Origin: UBA1660 sp964462035
GTDB taxonomy: Bacteria; Myxococcota_A; Polyangia; Polyangiales; Houyiibacteriaceae
Reading direction: 5' to 3'
NCBI GenBank assembly: GCA_964462035.1
Contig: CAYXAP010000027.1
Span: forward strand, 1-64,000
DNA length: 64,000 nucleotides
Shown: piece by piece, positions 40,919 to 49,423 of the stretch
Layout: every line of letters begins with the position of its first letter
Numbering within the stretch: position 1 is the first letter of the stretch
Translations under genes and position numbers: made by a program
Notes under the pieces: generated by a model
What the model was told of the DNA's origin: nothing
The model's database searches: none
The model's input: the letters and a program-made list of their open reading frames with translations, nothing else

Positions 40919-43714
40919 TTAGCTCGGGGCGACGACCACGCGCCGAACGGCGCCGCCGAGCGCGTAGCCCTCATCGGTCGTGAGCACACGGGAGGGGTCG
41001 CTGGGGTCGTCCTCGATGGCCTTTCGCAGCGCTCGAATCGAGACGTGGAGCTTCGAGTCGTGGCGCATGGGGTGGTAGTCGGCCTCTCCCCAAGCGTGGT
41101 TGATGAGCTGCTCCTTCGTCGCCGCGCCCCCATGGTCGGCCAGGGTCGAGAGCACGCGCACCAGCAGCGGCTTCTTCTGGAGCGAGATCGTCCGTCCATC
41201 GGGGAGCCACACCACCGATCGCACCGAGTCGATACCCCACGCCGAGTGCCACCCGTCGCCCGGAGCCAACCGAACGTCCTCGACGCGGCGGCCCGCCCAA
41301 GCGGTCTCGGCGGCGGCGAGCACCCGCTCGTCGACACGGTCGAGCGCCTCCGCAGACGACAACAACGCTCGCGCGCGCCGGGCAGCGATCGGAGCCACGT
41401 CGACCTCGGCCGCGAGCCGCTCGAGGGCTTCGGCGTCGCCATGACTCTCGAAGAACGTCCCATGCAGGCGTAGCCGCGGTGCTCCGAGCCGGTCGGCCAA
41501 CTCCTCGAGCGCGGTCACCACCGCAGCCAGCTCCTCGACGAACATCCCGGCACAGAGCGCGTCCGCCAGCACCAGCAGCGCCTCTGCCTCGAGGACGAGC
41601 AGCCCCGCGCGACTGGCGTCTCGGCGCACGCCCCGCACCATGTCGATGGCCGCCATCAGATCGCCCGCGGCCAATCGCTGCCGTGCCGTGCGAAGCGCTT
41701 CTCGGAGTCGTCGGACGTCGGGCGCGTCCCACGGTGAGCCGTCGCAACGGGTCGCGCTCACGGGCACCTCGCGCGCATATCGGCGCCCGGTCTCCGCCTC
41801 GAGCTCGCTCAACCGGCGGGCGATCCCGGCATCGGCGCCGCGCGCGAGCTGGAGCCCATGGGCAATCGCCCCAGGCAGCCGGGAAAGGGACCCCACCGTC
41901 AGGCGGCGGGCGGCGTCGAGCTCGATGAGCAACGGCCGAAGGATGGATGCGCCACGGGCGTACGGGCGAACCAGGAGGAGCAGCCGCTCGGCCTCGGCCA
42001 GCCGACCGCGGTCGAGGCAGATGCGCGCACGCAAGAGTAGCGCTCGCCGAGAGACCAGCAGCGACGCCCGCCCGCCGCGCGGCGTAGAGAGCACTCGCTC
42101 GATCACATCGTCCGCTCGCGAGCGCTCCGCGACCCGATAGAAGGCGGTGGCCAAGTCCAGGAGCGCCTCGGGGTCGGCGTCGGTCGGGGCCGTCTCGAGC
42201 AACGCCGCGACCTGCGACGACGAGCCGTCGCGGTCGAGGGAGGAATGCACCAGCGCGGTCAGGGCCGCGCGGCGGAAGTCGGGGTGCGCTGCGCGACCCT
42301 CGAACGCTTCGAGCTCCGTGGCGGACTCCTCCGCCCGTCCGAGATGCAGCAGCGCTCGCGCCGACAACAGCGCCGCGTCGTGCCGTAGCCGAGGGTCGTC
42401 CGTCGACTCCTGGACGTCGAGGGCGATGCGGCGTGCCTCGGCCCGCTCGCCGATGAGGAACTGGGTCGCCGCCCAGGTGAGGCGATCTTCGTGGTGCGTC
42501 AGCTCCGGCGGACGCACCGCGGCCAGCACGGTCGCGTTCCCCAGCTCGGCGGCGCAGCGCAACTGCCAGAGCCCCAGCCGCCGGTCGGTGAGCTCTCCGA
42601 TCACCTGCCATAGCCGCGGCGCATAGCCTAGGCCCATCAGGTCGTGACCACGGGCGTCGAGCAACCTCACGATGGGATCGACCCGGCCAGCGAGGGCATG
42701 CAAGCGGAGGGCCTCGAGCAACGCCGTGGGTTCCTCTCGCGCACCGAGCGCCTCTGCGAGTCGAGCCCGAAGCTGCCGGTCGCCTTCGACGTCGGCGCCC
42801 GGCGGGAAGAGGAAGGCGGCCACTTGGTCGTGCACGGCGACGCCGGCGGCCGACCGGATCAGCAGCCCGCGGCGCTCGAGGGCCGAGAGCTCGACGGCGT
42901 CCGGCAGCGGCGCGATCTCGGCGAGCAACGCCGTATCGAAGGGTGCATCCAGCAGTGCGAGGGTGCGGAGGAGAGCGCGCGCGCTGGCACCCAGCGTCTC
43001 GAGCACGCCATCGCGCGAGAGCGCCACCCCCTCCGCGCCAGCCGTGAGGTACTGCTTCACCAGCCATGGGGAGCCGGCCGCGGCTGCGATGGCGGCCTGG
43101 GCATCGTCCGGGGTGAGCTCGGGCGTGAGCTCGCGAGCGAGCTGAGCCAGCTCCGCCACTCCCATGCTGTCGAGGTCGAGCACCTGGCCGTCGAGGTCCG
43201 AGAGGTCGTCCTGGACGCGCGTGGTGGCCACCCAGCGGCTCCGCCGGGCATAGGCCGAGACCTGTCGCAGCAGCTCTCCCATCTCTTCGCGATCGGTGTG
43301 CTGCAGATCGTCGATGACGACCCAGAAGGGTCCCTCCTCGGCGAGGTCGATGGCGATCGCGGTGAGCTCCTCGGGGTCGCCTCGAGCGCCGGCGACGTCC
43401 ACGTCGTCCTCGGCGCCGCTGACCTGGGCGAGCAGGTGCGCGATGGTGGACCGGACCTGGTCGGGGGACTCGTCGGGTCGAATCGGGACGTAGAGGGTGC
43501 GAGGGAGCGCGTCGGGGAAGCTCTGCGCGATGGTGTGGAGGGCGAGGGCCGTCTTTCCGATCCCACCCGGGCCGCGAATCACCGCGAGGGGCGTCCGCGA
43601 GAGCATCGACCCGAGCCGTGACACCTCCTCCTCCCGGCCGACGAACACGGCGGGCGGGTTGGGGAGGCGGTGCGCGAGAGGGATCCTCTGACGGTGAGAG
43701 CTGCGGCGTGCCAT
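40919..43714 (-). CDS. Large ATPase transcriptional regulator with C-terminal winged helix (931 aa)
   Basis: An STAND/NB-ARC-like signalling ATPase: FVGREEEV opening motif, P-loop GPGGIGKT (48-55) and Walker B FWVVIDD (130-136). A winged-helix-like region and a long TPR-like helical domain follow (about 330-830). The C-terminus (about 845-925) is an OmpR/PhoB-type DNA-binding domain: LLVRVLSTLADHGGAATKEQLINHAWGE, then KLHVSIRALRKAIEDDP and VLTTDEGYAL. In SARP/AfsR regulators this domain is N-terminal, so the order is reversed here. The ATG at 43714 lies 14 nt after the upstream TPR gene, with which it is probably co-transcribed. The exported-protein genes just downstream on the same strand are plausible targets. 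Confidence 0.85.
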   Translation of the reverse strand: MARRSSHRQRIPLAHRLPNPPAVFVGREEEVSRLGSMLSRTPLAVIRGPGGIGKTALALHTIAQSFPDALPRTLYVPIRPDESPDQVRSTIAHLLAQVSGAEDDVDVAGARGDPEELTAIAIDLAEEGPFWVVIDDLQHTDREEMGELLRQVSAYARRSRWVATTRVQDDLSDLDGQVLDLDSMGVAELAQLARELTPELTPDDAQAAIAAAAGSPWLVKQYLTAGAEGVALSRDGVLETLGASARALLRTLALLDAPFDTALLAEIAPLPDAVELSALERRGLLIRSAAGVAVHDQVAAFLFPPGADVEGDRQLRARLAEALGAREEPTALLEALRLHALAGRVDPIVRLLDARGHDLMGLGYAPRLWQVIGELTDRRLGLWQLRCAAELGNATVLAAVRPPELTHHEDRLTWAATQFLIGERAEARRIALDVQESTDDPRLRHDAALLSARALLHLGRAEESATELEAFEGRAAHPDFRRAALTALVHSSLDRDGSSSQVAALLETAPTDADPEALLDLATAFYRVAERSRADDVIERVLSTPRGGRASLLVSRRALLLRARICLDRGRLAEAERLLLLVRPYARGASILRPLLIELDAARRLTVGSLSRLPGAIAHGLQLARGADAGIARRLSELEAETGRRYAREVPVSATRCDGSPWDAPDVRRLREALRTARQRLAAGDLMAAIDMVRGVRRDASRAGLLVLEAEALLVLADALCAGMFVEELAAVVTALEELADRLGAPRLRLHGTFFESHGDAEALERLAAEVDVAPIAARRARALLSSAEALDRVDERVLAAAETAWAGRRVEDVRLAPGDGWHSAWGIDSVRSVVWLPDGRTISLQKKPLLVRVLSTLADHGGAATKEQLINHAWGEADYHPMRHDSKLHVSIRALRKAIEDDPSDPSRVLTTDEGYALGGAVRRVVVAPS

Positions 43715-43728
43715 GAGTGCCGGTCGGG

Positions 43729-44478
43729 TCAGAACCGCCCGCTCAACCGGGCGCCCGTCGGCGAGAGCGTGACCTCCACGGAGGCGCCCTCCCCATCGTC
43801 GCTGCGCAACGCGAAGACCGTGAGCCAGGTGGCTCCCGCCCCACCGAGAACGCCACCGACGGCGAAGAGGACGTTGGCGACGGTCGCGAAGGTCTCCGCT
43901 CGGTCCATGGTCGCGATCGCGCTCTCGTGAATGGGATCGGCATCCGCCGCGTCGCGCTCGGACCGTGCCAGCAGGCCGAGGACGAGCCCGCTTCCGAGCG
44001 TCGCGCCGCCGAGCGTCACCAGGAGCCATGGAATCGGACCCGGACCGCTGGCCTCGCGACTGGCCGCGCGGGCCTCGGCAGCCTCCCGGCGGCGACGCTC
44101 TTCCTCACGCTCGCGAGCGAGGCGGTCTCGCTCCGCGAGTTGGTCACGCAGAGAGTCGATGTGGCTCTGCATCGCGGCTCGATGGCTGGCTTCCGGAGCC
44201 TCGTCCACGTAGGCCTCGTACGCGGCGAGCGCATCTTCGTAGCGGCCGAGCGCCTCGTACGCCCGAGCCAAGTTGTAGAGGAGCGTGGGCTCCGCGTAGA
44301 GCTCGCGGGCCTCGAGGAGCAGCGGAACGGCGAGCTCGGGCGCGCCGGCGTCGTAGTGCTCGAGGGCTTCTCGGGTGAGCGCCGCCGCTCGGTCGCGTCC
44401 TGCCACATCTCCGCCCTGAGCGTGGGTGACGCTGGTCCCGAGGCACAGTACGAGCGCCACGACGGCCAGCGGGCGCAT
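43729..44478 (-). CDS. Exported TPR/coiled-coil membrane protein (249 aa)
   Basis: Signal peptide MRPLAVVALVLCLGTSVTHAQ. A three-helix TPR-like domain (about 30-100: LTREALEHYDAGAPELAVPLLLEARELY, TLLYNLARAYEALGRYEDALAAYEAY) is followed by an E/R-rich coiled coil (about 110-145) and two TM helices near 150-172 and 200-225. The same layout is common in myxobacterial proteins encoded next to Ser/Thr kinases. The start at 44478 is taken from the signal-peptide context; an in-frame ATG exists at 44505. It is divergent from the PEGA kinase, 53 bp away. Confidence 0.8.
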   Translation of the reverse strand: MRPLAVVALVLCLGTSVTHAQGGDVAGRDRAAALTREALEHYDAGAPELAVPLLLEARELYAEPTLLYNLARAYEALGRYEDALAAYEAYVDEAPEASHRAAMQSHIDSLRDQLAERDRLAREREEERRRREAAEARAASREASGPGPIPWLLVTLGGATLGSGLVLGLLARSERDAADADPIHESAIATMDRAETFATVANVLFAVGGVLGGAGATWLTVFALRSDDGEGASVEVTLSPTGARLSGRF

Positions 44479-44531
44479 CACTGCCCATCGCCCGACGATC
44501 ATCACGCGATGGTATCCTTCCCCAAGTAGTG

Positions 44532-46070
44532 ATGGAACCCCTTCAGACCGGGAAGATCGGCCGATACGAAGTGGTGGGAGAGCTCGCGCGGGGAGGGATG
44601 GCGGAGATCCTCCTGGGTCGTCTGACGGGACCGAGTGGCTTCGAGCGCCCAGTCGTCATCAAGCGCATCCTGCCAGCGTTCGCCGAAGAGCGAGCGTTCG
44701 TCGACATGTTCCTGGACGAGGCGCGCATCGCCGCGCGGATCGCTCACCCCAACGTGGTGCAGCACCAGGAGCTGGGGCAGGACGAGGGGGGGCTCTACCT
44801 CGTCATGGAGTACCTGGCGGGCGAATCGCTCGCGTCGGTCCAACGTCGAGCGCGGTCGCGGGGCCGGCCGATCGAGCCCGCGCAGGCCGCGTACATCGTT
44901 GCGGAGGCTGCCGCAGGGCTCCACGCCGCCCACGAGATGAAGGGCCACGATGGTTCCGACCTCGGCATCGTCCACCGGGACATCTCCCCGCAGAATCTCT
45001 TCGTCACCTACGACGGCTCCGTGAAGGTGATGGACTTCGGGATCGCCAAGGCGGCGGACCGCATCACCGTGACCGAGGCCGGCGCCCTGAAGGGGAAGTT
45101 CTCCTACATGTCCCCGGAGCAGGCGACGGGCTCGCGTCTGGACCGCCGCAGCGACGTGTTCTCGCTCGGCATCGTCCTCTACGAGCTCACCACGGGGCGC
45201 TCGCTCTTTCGCCGCTCGACGCAGCTGGCGAGCCTGCGAGCCGTCTCCGAAGTCGACATGGTTCCGCCGTCTCGCTTCGTGGAGGGCTACCCGCCCGAGC
45301 TCGAGCGCATCTGTCTCGTCGCGCTCGCCGCCGACCCGGCGGACCGCTACCCGGACGCGGAGGCCATGCGGCGGGAGCTGCTCTTCGCGCTTCGCGAGCT
45401 CGCGCCCGACATCATGCCGCAGGAGTCGCTGCGAGAGACGATGCGGGCGCTCTTTCCGGATCGGATCGCGCAGAAGCGCGAGATGTTGCATCGCGTCTCG
45501 GTCGGTGACGGACTCGAGAACGTGCCCTCCGCGGAAGTCGACCGAGAGGTGGAGCTTCCTTCGATCGTCGTGGACGTCGAGACGCCGGCCGAACCGGTGG
45601 GGCGCCCCCGAGCGAAGTGGTGGTGGGCGATCCCGGCGGTGGGCGCGCTGCTGGCGGGTGGGGTGTTCGTCGTCATCGGGCTGGGCGAGGACGAAGTGGC
45701 CGACCCCACCCCACCGCCGCTCGCCGAATCCCGAGCGCCCGAGATGCCGCCGGCGGCCCCAGCGTCCAGTTGGGTGACCGTGACCATCGAGAGCGATCCG
45801 CCCGGGGCACGTGTCCTGATCGACGACGACGAGCAGGGAACCACACCAGCCGCCCTGCGGCTCTCGCGTGCCGATCGGCCCGTCGCCGTCCGCCTCGAGC
45901 ATGCCGGATACGAGCCCCTCGAGACGGAAGTCCTGCCCGACCTGGACCAACGACTGCGGCTGTCGCTCGTTCGTACACCCGCGCCCGAGAGCCGTCGCCG
46001 ACGGCGAGCTCGCCGTCCCGAGCGAGAGCCCGAGCAGGAGTCGCCGCCCGCGTTTCCGCGGTTCAACTGA
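44532..46070 (+). CDS. Ser/Thr protein kinase with C-terminal PEGA domain (512 aa)
   Basis: A Hanks-type kinase. The Gly-rich loop ELARGGMAEIL, K44 (VVIK), Glu63, HRDISPQN (148-155) and DFG (168-170) are all present, with SPEQ at the APE site. A single TM helix at about 359-380 separates it from an outside Pro-rich linker and a PEGA domain (about 412-475: VTIESDPPGARVLIDDDEQGTTPAALRL). A highly basic end follows (SRRRRRARRPERE). The ATG at 44532 is immediately preceded by an in-frame GTG at 44529. The PEGA domain probably senses or binds cell-envelope material. It is convergent with the lipoprotein at 46079, with 8 bp between. Confidence 0.92.
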   Translation: MEPLQTGKIGRYEVVGELARGGMAEILLGRLTGPSGFERPVVIKRILPAFAEERAFVDMFLDEARIAARIAHPNVVQHQELGQDEGGLYLVMEYLAGESLASVQRRARSRGRPIEPAQAAYIVAEAAAGLHAAHEMKGHDGSDLGIVHRDISPQNLFVTYDGSVKVMDFGIAKAADRITVTEAGALKGKFSYMSPEQATGSRLDRRSDVFSLGIVLYELTTGRSLFRRSTQLASLRAVSEVDMVPPSRFVEGYPPELERICLVALAADPADRYPDAEAMRRELLFALRELAPDIMPQESLRETMRALFPDRIAQKREMLHRVSVGDGLENVPSAEVDREVELPSIVVDVETPAEPVGRPRAKWWWAIPAVGALLAGGVFVVIGLGEDEVADPTPPPLAESRAPEMPPAAPASSWVTVTIESDPPGARVLIDDDEQGTTPAALRLSRADRPVAVRLEHAGYEPLETEVLPDLDQRLRLSLVRTPAPESRRRRRARRPEREPEQESPPAFPRFN

Positions 46071-46078
46071 CGGGTGCG

Positions 46079-47173
46079 TCACCAGCGAATGGCGGCATCA
46101 TCGACGCGAACGGTCGCGCCATCGCGCCAGATCGTTCCGACCCGAAAGCCCCGCACTCCGCGGCTGAGCTGCTCCGGCGTCAGGGTGGACCCACCACCGG
46201 AGAGAGTGGCGAGCGGGATCTGATAGCGCTGGTAGCCCACGTTGGATGCCAGCGTCAGCCGCGCTTCGATGAAGTTGTCGTGGCCGTTCCGCTCATCGTT
46301 CCAGGTGGACAAGCCGATCTCCCCCCAGAAGCCGTTGTCGGTGTCGACGATCTCGACCGCGAGCTCGAGGAAGGCCTGCTGGAACTCGCTCTCGGTCAGG
46401 CTCAGGTCGTAGTCGAGGCCCTGGACTCGCACATGCTCCCAGCAGCGCGGGTAGGCGCGGCTCGGCTCCCCGCACACCGGAATCCCGCGGTCCGCCGCCT
46501 CTTCCTCGCAACGGGCGGTGTACTGCCAGTGAGCGCTCCCGCTCGCGGCCGTGGTCGGCGAGTCCACGAGGGTCACGCACGGAGGAAGCGGAGACGCGCC
46601 ATCCGCGGTCTCCTGCGCGATGGGGAGGCCCTCGACCGCTTCCGGCGTGGTCCGGGCCAGGGCGATGTTCGAGCAGGTCACACCCCCGGCGGAGTCCACG
46701 GCCACCAGCCGGACGCGGTAGGCGGTGTTCGGCTCCAGCGCGCGGAGGGTGGTGTTCAAGACATCGTCCAGCTCGTTCGTGTTCGGCAGATACCCGCGAG
46801 CCAACTCTGGGTTCTCCTCGCTGTCCACGGTCCACAAGAGGTCACCAGCGCCGAGCGCCTCTTCGGTCGCCGCGACGTCCACCTCATAGGTGAAGAGCTG
46901 GTCCAGGTTCGTCGCTTCCCAGCCCAGGCGCGCTTGGTTCGGGGTGGTCCAGGCGACCCTCAGGTTCGAGAGCTCCACCACACCGGGGTCGGCACCTGGC
47001 CGGCCACAGACGCCATCGGACGTGCGTACGCAGGTGTTGGTGGCGTCGTCGCAGCGCCAACCGGCGTCCTCCGCACAGGGGCAGGAGCGATTGCTGAAGT
47101 CCACCGGTTCGAGCACGCAGCCGGCGACCGAAGGGACAGCCAGCGCGAGGAGCCAGATCGACGGGACCTTCAC
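46079..47173 (-). CDS. Lipoprotein with fibronectin-III-like and carbohydrate-binding-like domains (364 aa)
   Basis: Signal with lipobox SVAGC (Cys19), then a small Cys-rich segment (CPCAEDAGWRCDDATNTC). One fibronectin type III-like domain (about 65-175: LSNLRVAWTTPNQARLGWEATN, LEPNTAYRVRLVAVDSAGGVTCSN) follows. The C-terminal part (about 230-364) looks like a beta-sandwich binding module (FLELAVEIVDTDNGFWGEIGLSTW...GVRGFRVGTIWRDGATVRVDDAAIRW). The GTG at 47173 is chosen from the signal; upstream in-frame ATGs only add unlikely sequence. It shares a short intergenic region with a divergent lipoprotein gene, with a perfect inverted repeat between. Confidence 0.75.
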   Translation of the reverse strand: MKVPSIWLLALAVPSVAGCVLEPVDFSNRSCPCAEDAGWRCDDATNTCVRTSDGVCGRPGADPGVVELSNLRVAWTTPNQARLGWEATNLDQLFTYEVDVAATEEALGAGDLLWTVDSEENPELARGYLPNTNELDDVLNTTLRALEPNTAYRVRLVAVDSAGGVTCSNIALARTTPEAVEGLPIAQETADGASPLPPCVTLVDSPTTAASGSAHWQYTARCEEEAADRGIPVCGEPSRAYPRCWEHVRVQGLDYDLSLTESEFQQAFLELAVEIVDTDNGFWGEIGLSTWNDERNGHDNFIEARLTLASNVGYQRYQIPLATLSGGGSTLTPEQLSRGVRGFRVGTIWRDGATVRVDDAAIRW

Positions 47174-47298
47174 CAGGGGGGCAGCATAGCGCAGCGTATT
47201 CCTCGGCTGCAGGGCCATCCGTTCCGACGCACCCCGGCTCGCCGGTCGCTCCTTCCCCTGGTCCACCCGTCCATCGTGAGCGTGAACCGGGGGCGGCA

Positions 47299-47355
47299 CC
47301 ACTGATCTGCACTTAACCACGCCCGACCGAAGCAGACCTCAGCGGAGATCAGTGG
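47299..47355. promoter_or_regulatory. 10-bp perfect inverted repeat between divergent lipoprotein genes
   Basis: CCACTGATCT at 47299-47308 and AGATCAGTGG at 47346-47355, 37 bp apart. It could be an operator or a looping site for both genes. No recognised regulator motif is seen. Confidence 0.4.
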
Positions 47356-47387
47356 AGCGGAGATCCGGGCGCGGTCAGTCTCCCCAC

Positions 47388-48431
47388 ATGCTCACGACAC
47401 GGACGCTAGCGCTTCCTTTCACTCTGATGCTGGCCTGCTCCGCCCCACCCGCCGAACCGACCGATGCGGGCTTCCCGGCGAGGGAAGACGGGCGAGCTCC
47501 GACCCTGGATGCGGGGCCGCCGGCCGAGGACGCGACGGTCGAGCGGGCGGATGGCGGGGCCTCCGACATGGGAGCGCCGGATGGTGGCAGCTGTGGCGCG
47601 ACGGCGTTCCGGCCGATGATCGCATACGACGGATCCGGGGAGCCGATCGGAGCCGACTTCCTTTCGTGGCGACGGTCGGTGGTCGACGACACGCACTCCG
47701 TGAGCCAGGGGCGTTCCGTACGCGTGACCACGAACCCGGGGGACGAGCCGCTCCCCGCCTGTTCCGGCGGGCACTTCTTCGCCGGCCGGACGCCTCTCCC
47801 CGCGCCGGTTCCTCAGGGCCGAACGGTCTGGTTCCGGATCTACCAGTACATCCCGAGCACCTTCAGCTTCGGCTACAAGTACTCCCGGGGCGCCGGCGAC
47901 TCCGACGCCGCCCGAGCGTGCGACCAGTACGCGGACGGAAACCTCTGGCTCAAGTGGCTGGTCCTGGCGCCCGCGCGCGAGTTCGGAACCGCCCGCATCT
48001 ACCTCAGCCCGACCGCCGCTCGCCGCTCGCTGGCGGCCGACTCCCCACAGGTACGAGTCATCTCGGAGGCCTTGCACCGCCCGCACGACGAGCCGGTGGA
48101 CCTCCCCCGCGACCGCTGGTTCGCGCTGCAGATGGCGGTGCGCGTCTCGGATGGCGACGACGGCTTCATCCGTGCGTGGATCGACGACGAGTACCTGGGG
48201 GAGGTGACCGGACGGACGACCGCCGATGGTGCGACGTTGGCCTCCTGGGGAATGGGGGACTATTGGAACGGCGTCCCGTGGACCGATGGTGAGCCGGGCC
48301 GGACCGCGTTCTGGATCGATGAGGTCGTGGTGGCCTCGGACGCCGAGGGCTACGAGCCCCCGACGGGCGTCGACACCGGCGGACGAGCCTACATCGCTCC
48401 CTGCACCCGGGTCGCCGACCTCACGCCGTGA
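47388..48431 (+). CDS. Lipoprotein with jelly-roll-like (polysaccharide lyase-type) domain (347 aa)
   Basis: Lipobox LMLAC (Cys17), then an Asp/Ala/Gly linker (DAGPPAEDATVERADGG). The domain has RTVWFRIYQYIPSTFSFGYKYSRG, DRWFALQMAVRVSDGDDGFIRAWIDDEYLGE and RTAFWIDEVVVASDAEGY, similar in plan to the secreted protein at 39646 and to concanavalin-type polysaccharide lyases. It is predicted to sit in the outer membrane and bind or cut glycans. It is convergent with the unknown gene ending at 48442 (10 bp). The catalytic residues cannot be named. Confidence 0.75.
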   Translation: MLTTRTLALPFTLMLACSAPPAEPTDAGFPAREDGRAPTLDAGPPAEDATVERADGGASDMGAPDGGSCGATAFRPMIAYDGSGEPIGADFLSWRRSVVDDTHSVSQGRSVRVTTNPGDEPLPACSGGHFFAGRTPLPAPVPQGRTVWFRIYQYIPSTFSFGYKYSRGAGDSDAARACDQYADGNLWLKWLVLAPAREFGTARIYLSPTAARRSLAADSPQVRVISEALHRPHDEPVDLPRDRWFALQMAVRVSDGDDGFIRAWIDDEYLGEVTGRTTADGATLASWGMGDYWNGVPWTDGEPGRTAFWIDEVVVASDAEGYEPPTGVDTGGRAYIAPCTRVADLTP

Positions 48432-48441
48432 GCTCGCTTCG

Positions 48442-49122
48442 TCAGAACGTGGTGCAGGGCCCGTTCGGGCTGAAGTGGAAGAGCACGACGCGGTCCTTCG
48501 CGAGGTGGAAGGGGTAGTACCCACCCTCGTAGAGGTGGAGCAGGTGCGTAAAGGGGTTGTCCATCAGCGCGCACTCCGGCTCGGCGAGCTGCCACTCGAT
48601 GGCGTCGAAGGTGTCGTAGTCGGCCCACTGCTTGAAGAAGCGGGCCGCCTCTTTCAGCGGTCCGGACAAGCGCGAGAGGTCGAGTTGGGCGACGCGCACG
48701 TTCCAGAGAATGGCCTCTCCGATGCGGAGAAAGGGTGCGCTCGGCGTCGGCTCGGTGGCGGTCACCGGCGGGTCGACCGGCTTGCTCCAGCCCTGGGCCT
48801 CCGAGTGCCGCTGCGTGAGCGGCTTGAGCACGCCGAACTTCCAATCCCACTGGAGGTTCTCCCGGGTGGTCTCGCAGAGCCGCTGGAAGTCGGGCCAGTT
48901 GCCGGAACGCACCTCGACCTTCGGTGAACGAGCGCAGAGGTCGGGTGCGAACGTGAGCGCCAACTGCTGGTAGTGGCCGAACGTCGTGCGGGCGTCGTCT
49001 GGCGTCGCCATGGGCGGGACGAACCAGTCGACCGCCGCATGCAGTCGAAGGAGCGAGTGAACGCCATCGCTCGCCGGACCGCACTCGTAGATCGATGGGT
49101 CGACGTCGGAGGTGCCCTTCAT
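48442..49122 (-). CDS. Protein of unknown function (226 aa)
   Basis: No signal peptide or TM. It is rich in Trp, Phe and His (WDWKFGVLKPL, EAILWNVRVAQLDL, HLLHLYEGGYYPFHLAKDRVVLFHF). No family is recognised. The ATG at 49122 overlaps the stop of the upstream small gene (ATGA), so the two are translationally coupled. The composition and the small coupled partner recall toxin-immunity cassettes, but this is only an impression. It is the last gene of a group with icd. Confidence 0.6.
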   Translation of the reverse strand: MKGTSDVDPSIYECGPASDGVHSLLRLHAAVDWFVPPMATPDDARTTFGHYQQLALTFAPDLCARSPKVEVRSGNWPDFQRLCETTRENLQWDWKFGVLKPLTQRHSEAQGWSKPVDPPVTATEPTPSAPFLRIGEAILWNVRVAQLDLSRLSGPLKEAARFFKQWADYDTFDAIEWQLAEPECALMDNPFTHLLHLYEGGYYPFHLAKDRVVLFHFSPNGPCTTF

Positions 49123-49409
49123 CGGACGACCATCGCGCGGCGCTGCTCCGCCATCACGGCGAGCCGTACGGCGCGGCCGTCCACCACCCGCACGACGTCC
49201 ACGCCGCCCGCTCGAGCAGCCACGCCGACGTTGGAGATGGCCGAGCCCACGATGGGCCCGTGCGCGTTCTGCCCGATGACGAAGACCCTGCCGGCGGGGA
49301 TCGTTCGCACCACGGCCCGCTCGAGCGCGCTCACCACGTCCTCGAAGCGTGTCCGCGGCCCGAGGAGCCGGCGAGCGAGGGCGAGGATCGCGGCGTCGCG
49401 CGGATGCAC
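49119..49409 (-). CDS. Small protein of unknown function (96 aa)
   Basis: A helical N-terminal third (MHPRDAAILALARRLLGPRTRFEDVVSALERAV) is followed by a strand-rich part (RVFVIGQNAHGPIVGSAI, VDVVRVVDGRAVRLAV). No signal peptide or TM. It begins 14 nt after the icd stop and overlaps the next gene by ATGA. I do not recognise the family; it is too short to assign. Confidence 0.5.
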   Translation of the reverse strand: MHPRDAAILALARRLLGPRTRFEDVVSALERAVVRTIPAGRVFVIGQNAHGPIVGSAISNVGVAARAGGVDVVRVVDGRAVRLAVMAEQRRAMVVR

Positions 49410-49423
49410 GCCCTCACTCTAGC

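Noticed and set aside
40919..43714. SARP-type antibiotic regulator of a biosynthetic cluster
   Set aside because: The winged helix is C-terminal, and there are no PKS, NRPS or tailoring genes nearby.
37794..48431. Transferred genomic island
   Set aside because: No integrase, tRNA target, direct repeats or clear change of base composition; the genes share the myxobacterial linker and tail style of the rest.
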